Shown: positions 1 through 6,603 of the stretch, one piece after another
Layout of the letters: each line of letters starts with the position of its first letter
Numbering within the stretch: the first letter of the stretch is position 1
Virus record (IMG/VR): IMGVR_UViG_3300037840_000121
Span: 1 to 31,091 of that record
Direction: 5' to 3' (one strand)
Origin: a virus
DNA: 31,091 nt
The notes under the pieces: generated by a model
What the model saw: the letters and a program-made list of their open reading frames with translations, nothing else
What the model was told of the DNA's origin: nothing
Databases searched by the model: none
Position numbers and translations under genes: made by a program

Positions 1-99
1 TGTCGAGTTGCTGCCTTCTAACGCAGCGGGAGTCTAGTAAAGGTTTTTGCGGTATTTGGTATTTGATTCGGATTCGATTTTGGTTAAGGAGAATTTGAC
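1..99. other. Non-coding leader before the capsid gene
   Basis: This short stretch at the left edge holds no gene that I can support. It is richer in A/T than the genes that follow and contains the short repeat GATTCGGATTCGATT. It ends in a good ribosome binding site, AAGGAG, 10 nt before the capsid ATG. It may carry the end of an upstream head gene or a late promoter, but I see no clear -35/-10 pair. Confidence 0.4.
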
Positions 100-1128
100 A
101 TGGGTCAGCCGACAATCAGTGATGTTCACGTAGACGGGTTACTCACCAACCTATCCCTGCTCTACATGCAGGAAGCCGACGCTTTTGTCGCGTCCCAAGT
201 CTTCCCTGTCATCCCGGTCACCAAGCTGACCGACCGCTACACCATCTTCTCCCGCGCCGACATGAACCGGAACCTGATGCGGAAACGCGCCCCCGGCACC
301 GAGTCGGCAGGCAGCGGGTATCGTGTGGACACAACCCCCACGTATTCCTGCGACGTGTGGGCGCTCCATAAGGACATTGACGACCAGACCCGTGCCAACG
401 CGGACTTTGTCTTCAACCTGGACGCCGAGGCCACCCGCTTCCTGGTCAACCAAGCCCTCATCGCCAAGGAAGTTGCCTGGGCCACGGCCTACTTCGCCGC
501 CAGCCTGTGGACTACCGACTGGACCGGCGTCGCCAGCGCCCCAACCTCTACCCAGGTCCTGCAATGGTCGGACCCGAACAGTTCCCCCATCATCGACATT
601 CGCCGGATGAAGCAGACCATCCAACTGGCAGGCACCTACCGTCCCAACAAACTGGTGCTTGGCCGCCCGGTGTTCGACATCCTCTGCGACCACCCGGATT
701 TCGTGGACCGCATCAAGTATGGCCAGACCCCTGGCAAGCCCGCTAAGGTAACCCTCGAAGCCATGGCTGGCTTGTTCGAGTTGGATCAAGTCCTGGTTAT
801 GGACGCGATCCAGAACACTGGCATGGAGCAGGCGGGGCCGGATTCCGGCGGGGCCACCGGCGCGATCAACGTGCTGGAAACCAACGCTTTCATCGGGAAT
901 AAGGGCGCGATGCTGGTCTACACCCCGTCCGCCCCCGGCCTTGACACCCCCGGCTGCGGCTACACCCCATCCTGGACCGGCTACCTCGGGGCCAATGCGC
1001 TCGGCGGCCGAATCGGGAGCTTCTACCTCGACTGGCTGAAGTCCACCCGGACGGAGATGGAACTGGCCTACACCTACATCCTGGCCAGCAAGGACCTGGG
1101 CGGGTTCATCGCCAGCGTGATTGCATAG
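100..1128 (+). CDS. Major capsid protein (HK97-fold, gpE-like type)
   Basis: The 342-residue product should form the icosahedral shell. The order of motifs fits a widespread phage coat family: an N-terminal stretch VFPVIPV (about 36-42), then RAPGTESAG (63-71), YSCDVWALHKDI (about 82-93), QTRANAD, a central WSDPNSSPIIDIR, NKLVLGRPV, DRIKYGQTPG, a C-terminal TPSWTGYLGA and finally an AYTYILASKDLG tail. There is no large N-terminal scaffold domain, so the scaffold or protease, if present, lies outside the window. The ATG has AAGGAG 10 nt upstream. The genes after it are small head and neck genes, as expected. The family match is from memory of motifs, not from a search, but the position and motifs agree well. 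Confidence 0.85.
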   Translation: MGQPTISDVHVDGLLTNLSLLYMQEADAFVASQVFPVIPVTKLTDRYTIFSRADMNRNLMRKRAPGTESAGSGYRVDTTPTYSCDVWALHKDIDDQTRANADFVFNLDAEATRFLVNQALIAKEVAWATAYFAASLWTTDWTGVASAPTSTQVLQWSDPNSSPIIDIRRMKQTIQLAGTYRPNKLVLGRPVFDILCDHPDFVDRIKYGQTPGKPAKVTLEAMAGLFELDQVLVMDAIQNTGMEQAGPDSGGATGAINVLETNAFIGNKGAMLVYTPSAPGLDTPGCGYTPSWTGYLGANALGGRIGSFYLDWLKSTRTEMELAYTYILASKDLGGFIASVIA

Positions 1129-1146
1129 TCCCGGGCAGGGCGACCA

Positions 1147-1548
1147 ATGATCCGTGTGAACCTCATCCCGTGGCGTCAACTCACCCGTAATGGGGTGCCG
1201 GAGATGGTGGTTGCCCGACGCCCTATGTCCCTGCACGGTTCCATCTACCAACCCGGACATCCTGTATCGCCCCAGGACTTTGTGAATCGGGTGAGGATGC
1301 GGCAGCTTTACGAACAGCGGTTACTAGAGCCACTGCACGCACCGAGGGGTAGTGTGCAGGAGGCCCGCGACCGGATGCAGGTTAAGCGACAACAGCGGCA
1401 GCCAGTGCAAGCCCCTGCGGTTGCCGTCCAGTCGCCTATGGACCCATTGCTGGATCTGGTGGTATCCACACCAGTTCCCCAAGCTACTGCCGCTAAGGGC
1501 TACCAGCCGGGGCGTGTGCTAAGGCAAGCGAAAACGAGAAGCAGATAG
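1147..1548 (+). CDS. Hypothetical protein after the capsid gene
   Basis: This 133-residue basic protein is of unknown function. The middle contains a GSIYQPGHPVSPQDF stretch followed by a charged helix (RMRQLYEQRLLEP). It vaguely resembles small phage proteins with a 'Y-x-P-G' turn followed by a helix, found near head genes (FluMu N-terminal type). The second half is rich in Gln, Pro, Val and Arg and probably disordered. It lies 18 nt after the capsid stop with only a weak SD, so translation may be coupled. The long antisense reading frame over this region is a shadow of GC-rich coding sequence. Confidence 0.6.
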   Translation: MIRVNLIPWRQLTRNGVPEMVVARRPMSLHGSIYQPGHPVSPQDFVNRVRMRQLYEQRLLEPLHAPRGSVQEARDRMQVKRQQRQPVQAPAVAVQSPMDPLLDLVVSTPVPQATAAKGYQPGRVLRQAKTRSR

Positions 1549-1560
1549 GGAGAGAGCATT

Positions 1561-2058
1561 ATGGCTTACGTTAAGGAATATAGTCCGGTTCTACAGCAAG
1601 GTAAACGGGTCCATGCCGGGGCAGGCTCTGCGACAGCCCAGGGCAGCGAGTTCGGCAAGCAAACCGATACCGGCCTCGGCCTTCAACGCTGGGCTCACGC
1701 GATCTTTAACTTTGCCACAGACGGCGGCGCGATCTCCACTATCACCCCGCTCCTCAACGCCACCATTCCGGCCAACGCCATTGTCCTCCCTGCTCAGGCG
1801 GTCATCAATTCCCCCACCGCTGTGACCAGCGCCGGTTCCGCCACTATCGGCATCGGCACCAGCGCCGGCTCCAGCACCACCTCTATCCTGGCCGCTACCG
1901 CCAAAACTGCCTTCAGCACAGAAGCGGTGCAAATCGGCAGCGCCTCCGCTTTCAAAATGACCGCATCCGGCTCAGTTACCCTTACTGTAGCCGTCGCCGC
2001 GCTCACCGCCGGCCTGATTGAAATCTGGGTGCCGTTCGTGGTCGCCGCCAACTCCTAA
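1561..2058 (+). CDS. Small head protein, possible capsid decoration protein
   Basis: The 165-residue product is rich in Ala, Ser and Thr, with alternating short hydrophobic segments (for example IPANAIVLPAQAVI, ATIGIGTSAGSS and a C-terminal LIEIWVPFVVA) that suggest a beta-sandwich. The N-terminus (about 1-45) is polar and Gly-rich. Small beta proteins of this type next to the capsid gene often decorate or stabilise the shell. That role is inferred from position and composition only. The start has GGGAGAGAG about 5 nt upstream. The next gene begins 4 nt after the stop. Confidence 0.6.
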   Translation: MAYVKEYSPVLQQGKRVHAGAGSATAQGSEFGKQTDTGLGLQRWAHAIFNFATDGGAISTITPLLNATIPANAIVLPAQAVINSPTAVTSAGSATIGIGTSAGSSTTSILAATAKTAFSTEAVQIGSASAFKMTASGSVTLTVAVAALTAGLIEIWVPFVVAANS

Positions 2059-2062
2059 CACA

Positions 2063-2503
2063 ATGCAATTGTCCCGTTCCCAATTCGGCTGCCTGCTTGC
2101 CACGCTCCTGTTAGGGGGTGTGTTGCTGGTTACCATCCGCCCGTTGCCAGTGGCTCAAGCTCAAGCCCCAACCAGCCGCCAGTATCACGTCTCCGGCGTC
2201 GGCCTCCCATCCACCCTCGGCTCCCCTACCCCTATCGAAGGCACGGCGCTAACCTCCGCCAACCATTTCAACGGCACAGTGGATCTGCTGGTAATCGCCA
2301 ATCAAGATACCGCCACCCACGTAGTCACTGTCGAGGACTGTTCCGGCACCCCATTCATCCTGTTCAACGGGGCAACCATCGCCGCTTCCGGCACCGCCGG
2401 CTCAACCTGGTTTGCCTATATGCCAGGTACCCGTTTCAATGGGTGTGTGAAATGGTCGTCTGACAGCACGCTCGTGATGGGGACAATCGTAGGCACACGG
2501 TAA
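2063..2503 (+). CDS. Exported protein with signal peptide, in the head gene cluster
   Basis: I place the start at ATG 2063 (146 residues), 4 nt after the previous stop. An upstream ATG at 2018 would only add 15 residues overlapping that gene. The N-terminus is a textbook signal peptide: polar MQLSRSQF, a hydrophobic core (about residues 9-25), then RPLPVAQAQA with an Ala-x-Ala cleavage signal near residue 35. The mature part is a predicted beta protein with two Cys (in EDCSG and NGCVKW) that could form a disulfide outside the cytoplasm. No family is recognised. An exported product among virion genes is odd: it could act at the cell surface, for example in superinfection exclusion, or be a virion protein with a hydrophobic N-terminus. 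Confidence 0.65.
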   Translation: MQLSRSQFGCLLATLLLGGVLLVTIRPLPVAQAQAPTSRQYHVSGVGLPSTLGSPTPIEGTALTSANHFNGTVDLLVIANQDTATHVVTVEDCSGTPFILFNGATIAASGTAGSTWFAYMPGTRFNGCVKWSSDSTLVMGTIVGTR

Positions 2504-2517
2504 CTGGAGAAAGGGGC

Positions 2518-2528
2518 GTAGGACCTAA
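2518..2528. repeat. TAGGWCCTA palindrome, copy 1
   Basis: GTAGGACCTAA, with GGC-like flanks, lies directly before the head-tail joining gene; its AGGA is 8 nt before ATG. Confidence 0.7.
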
Positions 2529-2531
2529 GCT

Positions 2532-2894
2532 ATGGCCTTCTCCGATCTCGTCGCCGCGATGGACCCGGTTGTAACCTCCGTCCTCGCCGATCTCCCCATC
2601 ACTCTACATTTCCAAGGCCAGCCGGGGGCACCCTTCGCTACCGTGATGCTCACCAAGAACCCGGCGATGGAAGAGGACTACACCCCCGGTTCCCAGCAGG
2701 GCACCGCCATCCTCTTGCTGTGGGGCCACTTGTCCGGCTTCCCGACCTACCCCCAGCGTGGGGACACAGCCAGCGTCGGGGTAGGGGCCACTGGCCAGCC
2801 GATAGACTACGATATATTCCAGGTAGACAGCGACCGGGAAGGGGGCGGGACTCTGCGCTTGCGCCAGCGTAGCAAGCCCTGGAACATTGTATGA
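2532..2894 (+). CDS. Head-tail joining protein (lambda gpFII-like)
   Basis: This 120-residue protein has the layout of head-completion proteins: an N-terminal helix (SDLVAAMDPVVTSVLADL), central beta strands, and a C-terminal block with PQRGDTASVG, YDIFQVDSDREGG and a closing TLRLRQR. That last block resembles the gpFII family pattern, in which a Gly-Asp turn is followed by strands ending in an LRLR-like segment. Such proteins bridge the head and the first tail ring. The SD-like AGGA lies inside the palindrome at 2518-2528, 8 nt before ATG. The stop overlaps the next start (ATGA), so the two are translated together. Confidence 0.6.
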   Translation: MAFSDLVAAMDPVVTSVLADLPITLHFQGQPGAPFATVMLTKNPAMEEDYTPGSQQGTAILLLWGHLSGFPTYPQRGDTASVGVGATGQPIDYDIFQVDSDREGGGTLRLRQRSKPWNIV

Positions 2895-3412
2895 TCGACC
2901 CCGATCTGTCCCTAGCCGCTGTCGTCGCCGCTCTCAACGCGATCCCGTCCGTGGTCACCGCTACCAGCTCCATCACCGGCCACCGCTTCAGCTACGGCAC
3001 GGACAATTCGCTCGCCCGCGCCATTTACGAGATGGTGGCTGGACAGGTGATTGTTGCCCAGCTTGACATTATCGGCGGCAACTTCTCCGCCCAGAATGTG
3101 TGGAAGCATCGGTTCGAGGTCTACCTGTGTCCGCAAAACGCCGTCTCTGATCCGACCGCTGTAACCCCAGGTCATTTGTGGGTGATGATGATGAACACGC
3201 CAGTCCCTGCCTACACTGTCCCTTCCATCAACGGCAGCGGAACATTCACCCCTAACACTGGCTCCGGCACGCTCAACTTCCGCCAGTATAGGCTCCTAGC
3301 TGGTTTCGAGCCAGTGGACCCTATGGGACTCAATCTGATCCACCACCAAACCGATACTGGCGATGACCGATTTTGCGGGCATCTGGTATTTACTGAATAC
3401 GGTGACCAATAA
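2891..3412 (+). CDS. Tail completion/terminator-like protein
   Basis: The 173-residue product starts in an ATGA overlap with the preceding joining protein, in the position where siphoviruses encode the tail terminator or tail completion protein. It has an N-terminal helix, then strands including VWKHRFEVYLCPQNA and a late LAGFEPVDPMGLN segment. The strand-helix layout agrees with the neck/terminator fold, but I see no diagnostic motif. The gene order (joining protein, this gene, major tail protein) is the main support. Confidence 0.5.
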   Translation: MIDPDLSLAAVVAALNAIPSVVTATSSITGHRFSYGTDNSLARAIYEMVAGQVIVAQLDIIGGNFSAQNVWKHRFEVYLCPQNAVSDPTAVTPGHLWVMMMNTPVPAYTVPSINGSGTFTPNTGSGTLNFRQYRLLAGFEPVDPMGLNLIHHQTDTGDDRFCGHLVFTEYGDQ

Positions 3413-3457
3413 TGCTACCATCTACCTTAGACCTCTGCCCAAAGGAGAATCGCTTGT

Positions 3458-4492
3458 ATGTCTGTCGGTAATCCAACCCGCATTCAGGGCCTAGCATTCG
3501 GCCTCGGCTCCGCCAAGCAGACCAACATCTCCACCATCTCCCCCACCTTCAACCGCTGGCGCAAGCTAAACATGGATGTGCCTTATCTCCTGGCCCACAC
3601 TGAAACGGACAAGGATGAGATCGGCAAAGGGAACGAGTTCATCACCGAAGTCTTCAAGACCAACAAGGAGCCTGCCAACGGGCGCATTGACAAGTTCGGG
3701 TCGGCGGAGTTCACGCTCTGGGGCTGGGCCTATGCGATGGGTCTCACCGGATTATCCTCCGGCCTCTACACGATCCATGCCCTCGACCCCGGCACCACTA
3801 TCGAGAACCCATACTTCACGGTAGTCGCTCAACTTGGGGCTGGCGGCGGATCAGCCATCGACGAAGCCGAGATCGGATGCACTGTCGAATCAGTCGAGAC
3901 CCAGTTCAAGTATGGCCCTGGCCGCGCCTCCATCCGCACCACAGTCGATTACGTCGGCTCCGGCATTTCCACCCTCCCCTCCGGCGTCGTGCTCCCCGCC
4001 ACCCTCAGCGAGAGCTACATGCTCTCCAGCTCCATGGCGATTTCAGTCAATGGCGTGGATTACGTCTCCAGCAAAATGGCCTTGCAAGGTTCCATGGGCT
4101 GGAAGACCAATGCTATCCTCCCCATGCGTTACTTCCCTGGCTCGGGCACCGACAGCGATGGCTTCCAGATCGGCGGCCGCACGTTCTACGGCAACCGTGT
4201 CCCGACCCTAACCTTCACCGCGTTCCTGGACGAGAACTCGCTTGAATATGCCAAGCTGGTGGCTCAGACCTCCGGCACCGTCGTATTAACCGCAACCTAC
4301 GACTCGACCCATTACGTAACCTGGACCTATCCGCTGGTCACCTTTGAGACAGTGGAGCGCGGGCAGGAGGACGGGATTGTAGCTGTGACGGTGACTATCG
4401 CCCCTCACTACGACCCGACCGTGGTTGGCGGCATCCCGAATGGGGTGCTCATCGTTTCTGGAAAATGCGGCGTGTCCGACATCTGTCAATAA
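3458..4492 (+). CDS. Major tail protein (tail tube)
   Basis: This 344-residue protein is probably the tail tube subunit. It begins MSVGNPTRIQGLAFGLG, contains ETDKDEIGKGNEFITE (about 48-63) and FTLWGWAYAMGL (about 86-97), and has a long C-terminal half rich in beta strands, with a second domain after about residue 200. It is longer than minimal tube proteins (150-250 residues), so it may carry an added C-terminal domain exposed on the tail surface. AAAGGAG lies 11 nt before the ATG. It sits between the terminator-like gene and the tail chaperone gene, the usual place for the tube gene. A late virion protein of another kind cannot be excluded. Confidence 0.6.
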   Translation: MSVGNPTRIQGLAFGLGSAKQTNISTISPTFNRWRKLNMDVPYLLAHTETDKDEIGKGNEFITEVFKTNKEPANGRIDKFGSAEFTLWGWAYAMGLTGLSSGLYTIHALDPGTTIENPYFTVVAQLGAGGGSAIDEAEIGCTVESVETQFKYGPGRASIRTTVDYVGSGISTLPSGVVLPATLSESYMLSSSMAISVNGVDYVSSKMALQGSMGWKTNAILPMRYFPGSGTDSDGFQIGGRTFYGNRVPTLTFTAFLDENSLEYAKLVAQTSGTVVLTATYDSTHYVTWTYPLVTFETVERGQEDGIVAVTVTIAPHYDPTVVGGIPNGVLIVSGKCGVSDICQ

Positions 4493-4502
4493 GGAGAAAT
4501 TT

Positions 4503-4895
4503 ATGGCCATCACCCACAACGTCCTCCGCCAGTACCGGGATCAATCCGGCATCAACATCCAACTCGCCGAAACTCCCACCGCTAATAACGAGATCAATCT
4601 GGATGTGGCTGCTGTCCCTGTTGCCGCCAACAACCCTTACGTCATCAAACTGACCCAGGCCAATCTCCAATCCGTTTGCTTGTACGCAAGCGGCCCAGTC
4701 ACTATCTATACAAACAACCCTAGCGGCGGCTCGCCCCAGGACACCATCCCGCTCGCCGCCGGCCAAACCCTTGTCTGGACCCTGGCCACCGACCTGATCG
4801 CCAAATGCCCGTTCTCCGGCAACATCACCGAGTTCTACATCACCAATGCCGGCTCCGGTGCGGTCGCGTTCAAGTTCCGCTGCACCAGCAATTAG
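4503..4895 (+). CDS. Small beta-rich virion protein
   Basis: The chosen ATG at 4503 has AAGGAG 6 nt upstream; an upstream in-frame ATG at 4425 lies within the tail gene and is rejected. The 130-residue product contains a repeating strand pattern (VCLYASGPVTIYTNN, DTIPLAAGQTLVWT, ITEFYITNAGSGAVAFKF), typical of small phage beta-sandwich proteins that coat heads or tails. Two similar blocks are separated by the AGQTL turn. No exact family is claimed. The gene is the last before a strong hairpin terminator, so it ends the first transcription segment. Confidence 0.6.
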   Translation: MAITHNVLRQYRDQSGINIQLAETPTANNEINLDVAAVPVAANNPYVIKLTQANLQSVCLYASGPVTIYTNNPSGGSPQDTIPLAAGQTLVWTLATDLIAKCPFSGNITEFYITNAGSGAVAFKFRCTSN

Positions 4896-4935
4896 CCGGT
4901 ATCCGCCATCAGGTGTCTTCCTCCGAGCACCTGTT

Positions 4936-4981
4936 AACGCGCCCATGCCCCTCTCTCGCTAAACAAGGGGTTGGGCGCGTT
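4936..4981 (+). terminator. Strong hairpin terminator after the first tail block
   Basis: A perfect 9-bp stem (AACGCGCCC at 4936-4944 pairing with GGGCGCGTT at 4973-4981) is extended inward by CCCCT/AGGGG after a small bulge, around a 13-nt loop. Only a weak T-rich tail (TTCCTCATTTCC) follows, so it may act partly, or as a Rho-assisted site or RNA end protector. It separates the head and tube genes from the AbrB-like gene. Confidence 0.7.
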
Positions 4982-5014
4982 CCTCATTTCCACCACTTGG
5001 TTTGGGATATGTGA

Positions 5015-5020
5015 TACTAT
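5015..5020 (+). promoter_or_regulatory. Possible -10 box of a leaderless promoter
   Basis: TACTAT lies 7 nt before the GTG start of the AbrB-like gene, which has no SD sequence. This fits the TANNNT box of leaderless genes. No good -35 is seen at 17 bp spacing. The position just downstream of a terminator supports a new transcription start here. Confidence 0.4.
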
Positions 5021-5027
5021 CTCTAAC

Positions 5028-5216
5028 GTGAGGGCTATCGTCAAGGTCCGGCGCTGTGGCGGGTGTGCTATCGTCACGCTCCCACTTGGGGTGCTGGCGG
5101 CGACGGGCTGGCGGCATGGGGACTATGTGCTCATGACGGCAACCAAGGCCAAGGTCACGTTGGAACTAGAGAAGCAAGCAAACGAGGAGGAAACCGATGT
5201 ACGGAGAACTGCCTGA
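5028..5216 (+). CDS. AbrB/MazE-type DNA-binding protein
   Basis: The 62-residue product (GTG start) matches the swapped-hairpin AbrB/SpoVT/MazE domain: VKVRRCGGCAIVTLP (5-19), the helix LGVLAATG (20-27), then the turn WRHGDYVLM and the last strand KVTLEL. These domains dimerise and bind DNA as transition-state regulators or antitoxins. No toxin gene is adjacent, so a regulator is more likely. It lies between a terminator and the tail chaperone gene and overlaps the latter by 20 nt. An ATG at 4971 would begin inside the terminator stem and is rejected. The two Cys at 10 and 13 are unusual for this family. Its target sites are unknown; the dispersed TAGGWCCTA palindromes are one candidate, by inference only. 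Confidence 0.65.
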   Translation: MRAIVKVRRCGGCAIVTLPLGVLAATGWRHGDYVLMTATKAKVTLELEKQANEEETDVRRTA

Positions 5217-5856
5217 GATCGAGACAACTGGAGGCCAGAAGGTTCATGGTTGGCCGGTAAAGATTCTAAACCCGGAGAAAGTAGCGGTCCTGCGCCTGCC
5301 GGCCAACGACGAGTTGCTGGCCTACCTGACCGCCCAACGCTCTCTCTACCGGGACTTGGGACGCCGCCAAGGGGAATCTGAAGAAGTCCCTACCCCCGCC
5401 GCCGACCTGAAACTCTTCACTGCCATCCGCATTGACAAAGACGGGGAGCCCTTTGACGAGGCGGAGGCCCTCTACGCCATCGGCATCCTTACCCGCTGGA
5501 AGGTCAACTCCTGCGAGAGGGATGGGGCCACTTTCGTGGTTAAGATCGGGACGGTATTCGGGGAAACGACGCATGTGGTCAATATCCCTTTCCAAAAGGA
5601 CCTGGCCGAGTACCGGCGCTTTGTCTACAAATCCCGCGATATCGGCAACGGGCTGGAGGAGCGGCGCTTCCCTCCCGAGGTCCCGGTCAAGCTCTACGAC
5701 AAAATCGTTGAGTATGTAGAGGGCTATATCGGAACACAAATGGGATCTGGACCGGAGTTCAAGCAGGCAATACCACCTCACCACAAACGCGCCGTGGTCA
5801 TGGAGGTCGTCCAGGCCCTGTCCCTCCTCGACCCATCGCTAGACCCAAACTCCTAG
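5197..5856 (+). CDS. Tail assembly chaperone (G), with -1 frameshift to G-T
   Basis: The 219-residue protein starts at an ATG with AGGAGG upstream. It sits after the tube gene and before the tape measure, the place of lambda gpG-type chaperones, which bind the tape measure during tail assembly. The sequence is charged and helical towards the C-terminus (EYVEGYIGTQMG, KRAVVMEVVQALSLLDP) and has no membrane segment. Near its 3' end the CCCAAAC slippery heptamer (5844-5850) lies directly before the TCC-TAG end. The -1 frame is open from 5712 to 6368, so a minor 390-residue G-T fusion is predicted. The family is identified by context and frameshift architecture rather than by sequence motifs. Confidence 0.75.
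   Translation: MYGELPEIETTGGQKVHGWPVKILNPEKVAVLRLPANDELLAYLTAQRSLYRDLGRRQGESEEVPTPAADLKLFTAIRIDKDGEPFDEAEALYAIGILTRWKVNSCERDGATFVVKIGTVFGETTHVVNIPFQKDLAEYRRFVYKSRDIGNGLEERRFPPEVPVKLYDKIVEYVEGYIGTQMGSGPEFKQAIPPHHKRAVVMEVVQALSLLDPSLDPNS
5844..5850 (+). other. Programmed -1 ribosomal frameshift site
   Basis: The heptamer C-CCA-AAC fits the X-XXY-YYZ rule in the frame of the chaperone gene. After slipping back one base, the Pro and Asn tRNAs would read CCC and AAA. The zero-frame stop TAG follows one codon later. A small hairpin (AGTGG 5866-5870 with CCACT 5877-5881) starts 15 nt downstream; it is weak and further away than usual stimulators. Confidence 0.7.
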
Positions 5857-6368
5857 CGCCGGAACAGTGGCCAACCCCACTCCCCTTCCGGCTTCTAGTC
5901 CATCGCCTGCTACGGGAACGCGACCTGTGCCGGGGTGGGGAGAAGCAACAACGGGAATGCCCGCTCGCCGCCGACGTGCATTGCGATGATTGCGGCTACT
6001 CCTGGCAGCCGGACGATCTAGGGGCGGAAGGGCGCGTGTCGGCGTTTACCGGCGACTGCCCTTCCTGCCAGTCCTCAGCCATAGTCGCTGACAGGTGCTC
6101 TAGCTGCCCGGTGATAATGCTGGACTACATGCGAGGGCACACGGAGGCGGGCCGGATGCTCGACCGGGCGCTAGAGCTACGGTTTGCGACTGAGGCTGGC
6201 GTAGGTCCTACATGGGGAGAGCTGGCTGCTGATGACTTCCTGGCCTTGCAAATCCTGAAGCAAGAGAATGAGAGGTGGGTGCGGGAGGATACGGAGGCGA
6301 GACAGGAGCAGGCAAAGCAGGACCAGCGCATGGCCCAGTTCAAGCAGGGGCGGGGGCGCGGCGTCTGA
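5850..6368 (+). CDS. T extension of the tail chaperone (made only by frameshift)
   Basis: This -1 frame segment adds 172 residues to the chaperone, giving a G-T protein of about 390 residues. There is no good independent start: the first candidate, GTG 5976, has no SD sequence, while the frame is open through the upstream slippery site. The extension begins LLAPEQWPTPLPFRLL and carries three CxxC pairs (residues 263/266, 288/291 and 301/304 of the fusion), suggesting a zinc ribbon, then an acidic-basic helical tail (ENERWVREDTEARQEQAKQDQR). In lambda the T part recruits tail tube protein to the tape measure complex, and the same role is inferred here. One TAGGWCCTA palindrome (6201-6211) lies inside the coding sequence. 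Confidence 0.7.
   Translation, partial: LLAPEQWPTPLPFRLLVHRLLRERDLCRGGEKQQRECPLAADVHCDDCGYSWQPDDLGAEGRVSAFTGDCPSCQSSAIVADRCSSCPVIMLDYMRGHTEAGRMLDRALELRFATEAGVGPTWGELAADDFLALQILKQENERWVREDTEARQEQAKQDQRMAQFKQGRGRGV
6201..6211. repeat. TAGGWCCTA palindrome, copy 2
   Basis: GTAGGTCCTAC, preceded by GGC, within the T extension; it encodes part of VGPT. Confidence 0.7.
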
Positions 6369-6403
6369 CGGCGTGGCGTCTGACGGTTACTTGCGTTACT
6401 TGC
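6361..6403 (+). repeat. Two sets of short direct repeats at a convergent gene boundary
   Basis: GCGTCTGACGG occurs at 6361-6371 and 6376-6386. GTTACTTGC then occurs twice in tandem at 6386-6394 and 6395-6403. The repeats cover the stop of the T extension (6366-6368) and the stop of the opposing membrane gene (6396-6398). They may be scars of insertion or slippage. Confidence 0.6.
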
Positions 6404-6563
6404 CGCCGACGAGTGTTATGAGCGGGGCCGCTCCTACCAACAGGAAAGCCAGTATTCCACAGAATAAGAAGATGTGGCCGACCTCCTTCATGTCCGCATC
6501 CTTGCATTTGATAAACATCAGGAACCCGATGAGGGCGATGAGCAACGGTAAGGCGATAAGCAT
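6396..6563 (-). CDS. Small two-helix membrane protein on the opposite strand (moron-like)
   Basis: The 55-residue product has two hydrophobic helices (about residues 1-18 and 31-51, the first starting MLIALPLLIALIGFLMF) joined by a short charged loop (KCKDADMKEVGH). It is clearly a membrane protein despite its size. Similar two-helix proteins with a 'VGHIFLFCGILAFLL'-like second helix are common in phages and usually have no assigned function. The gene is the only minus-strand gene inside the late plus-strand operon. It has a TATACT box 6 nt before the ATG and no clear SD, suggesting its own leaderless promoter. This makes it a candidate moron, perhaps active in lysogens or in exclusion; a holin/antiholin role is another option. 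Overlapping plus-strand frames look non-coding. Confidence 0.65.
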   Translation of the reverse strand: MLIALPLLIALIGFLMFIKCKDADMKEVGHIFLFCGILAFLLVGAAPLITLVGGK

Positions 6564-6569
6564 GTCTCA

Positions 6570-6575
6570 AGTATA
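6570..6575 (-). promoter_or_regulatory. Possible -10 box of the reversed membrane gene
   Basis: On the minus strand this reads TATACT, one base from the bacterial consensus TATAAT, and it ends 6 nt before the ATG of the 55-residue membrane protein. I see no matching -35 box. Confidence 0.4.
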
Positions 6576-6603
6576 CGCCTGTTTGTAGTATCCTAAATCC
6601 AAC

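Noticed and set aside
151-1260. Long antisense open frame (369 codons) across the capsid gene
   Set aside because: It is rich in Gly, Val, Asp and His with no family motif and mirrors the codon bias of the capsid gene on the other strand; such shadows are common in GC-rich coding DNA.
4971-5027. ATG 4971 as start of the AbrB-like gene
   Set aside because: It lies in the terminator stem, and the added 19 residues do not belong to the domain.
5976-6368. T extension as an independent gene from GTG 5976
   Set aside because: No SD precedes the GTG, and the frame is open upstream through a proper slippery heptamer, so a frameshift fusion is more likely.
6268-6588. Plus-strand frame across the reversed membrane gene
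   Set aside because: Its product is an unpatterned mix of Arg, Ser and Met; the minus-strand frame has two clean membrane helices.
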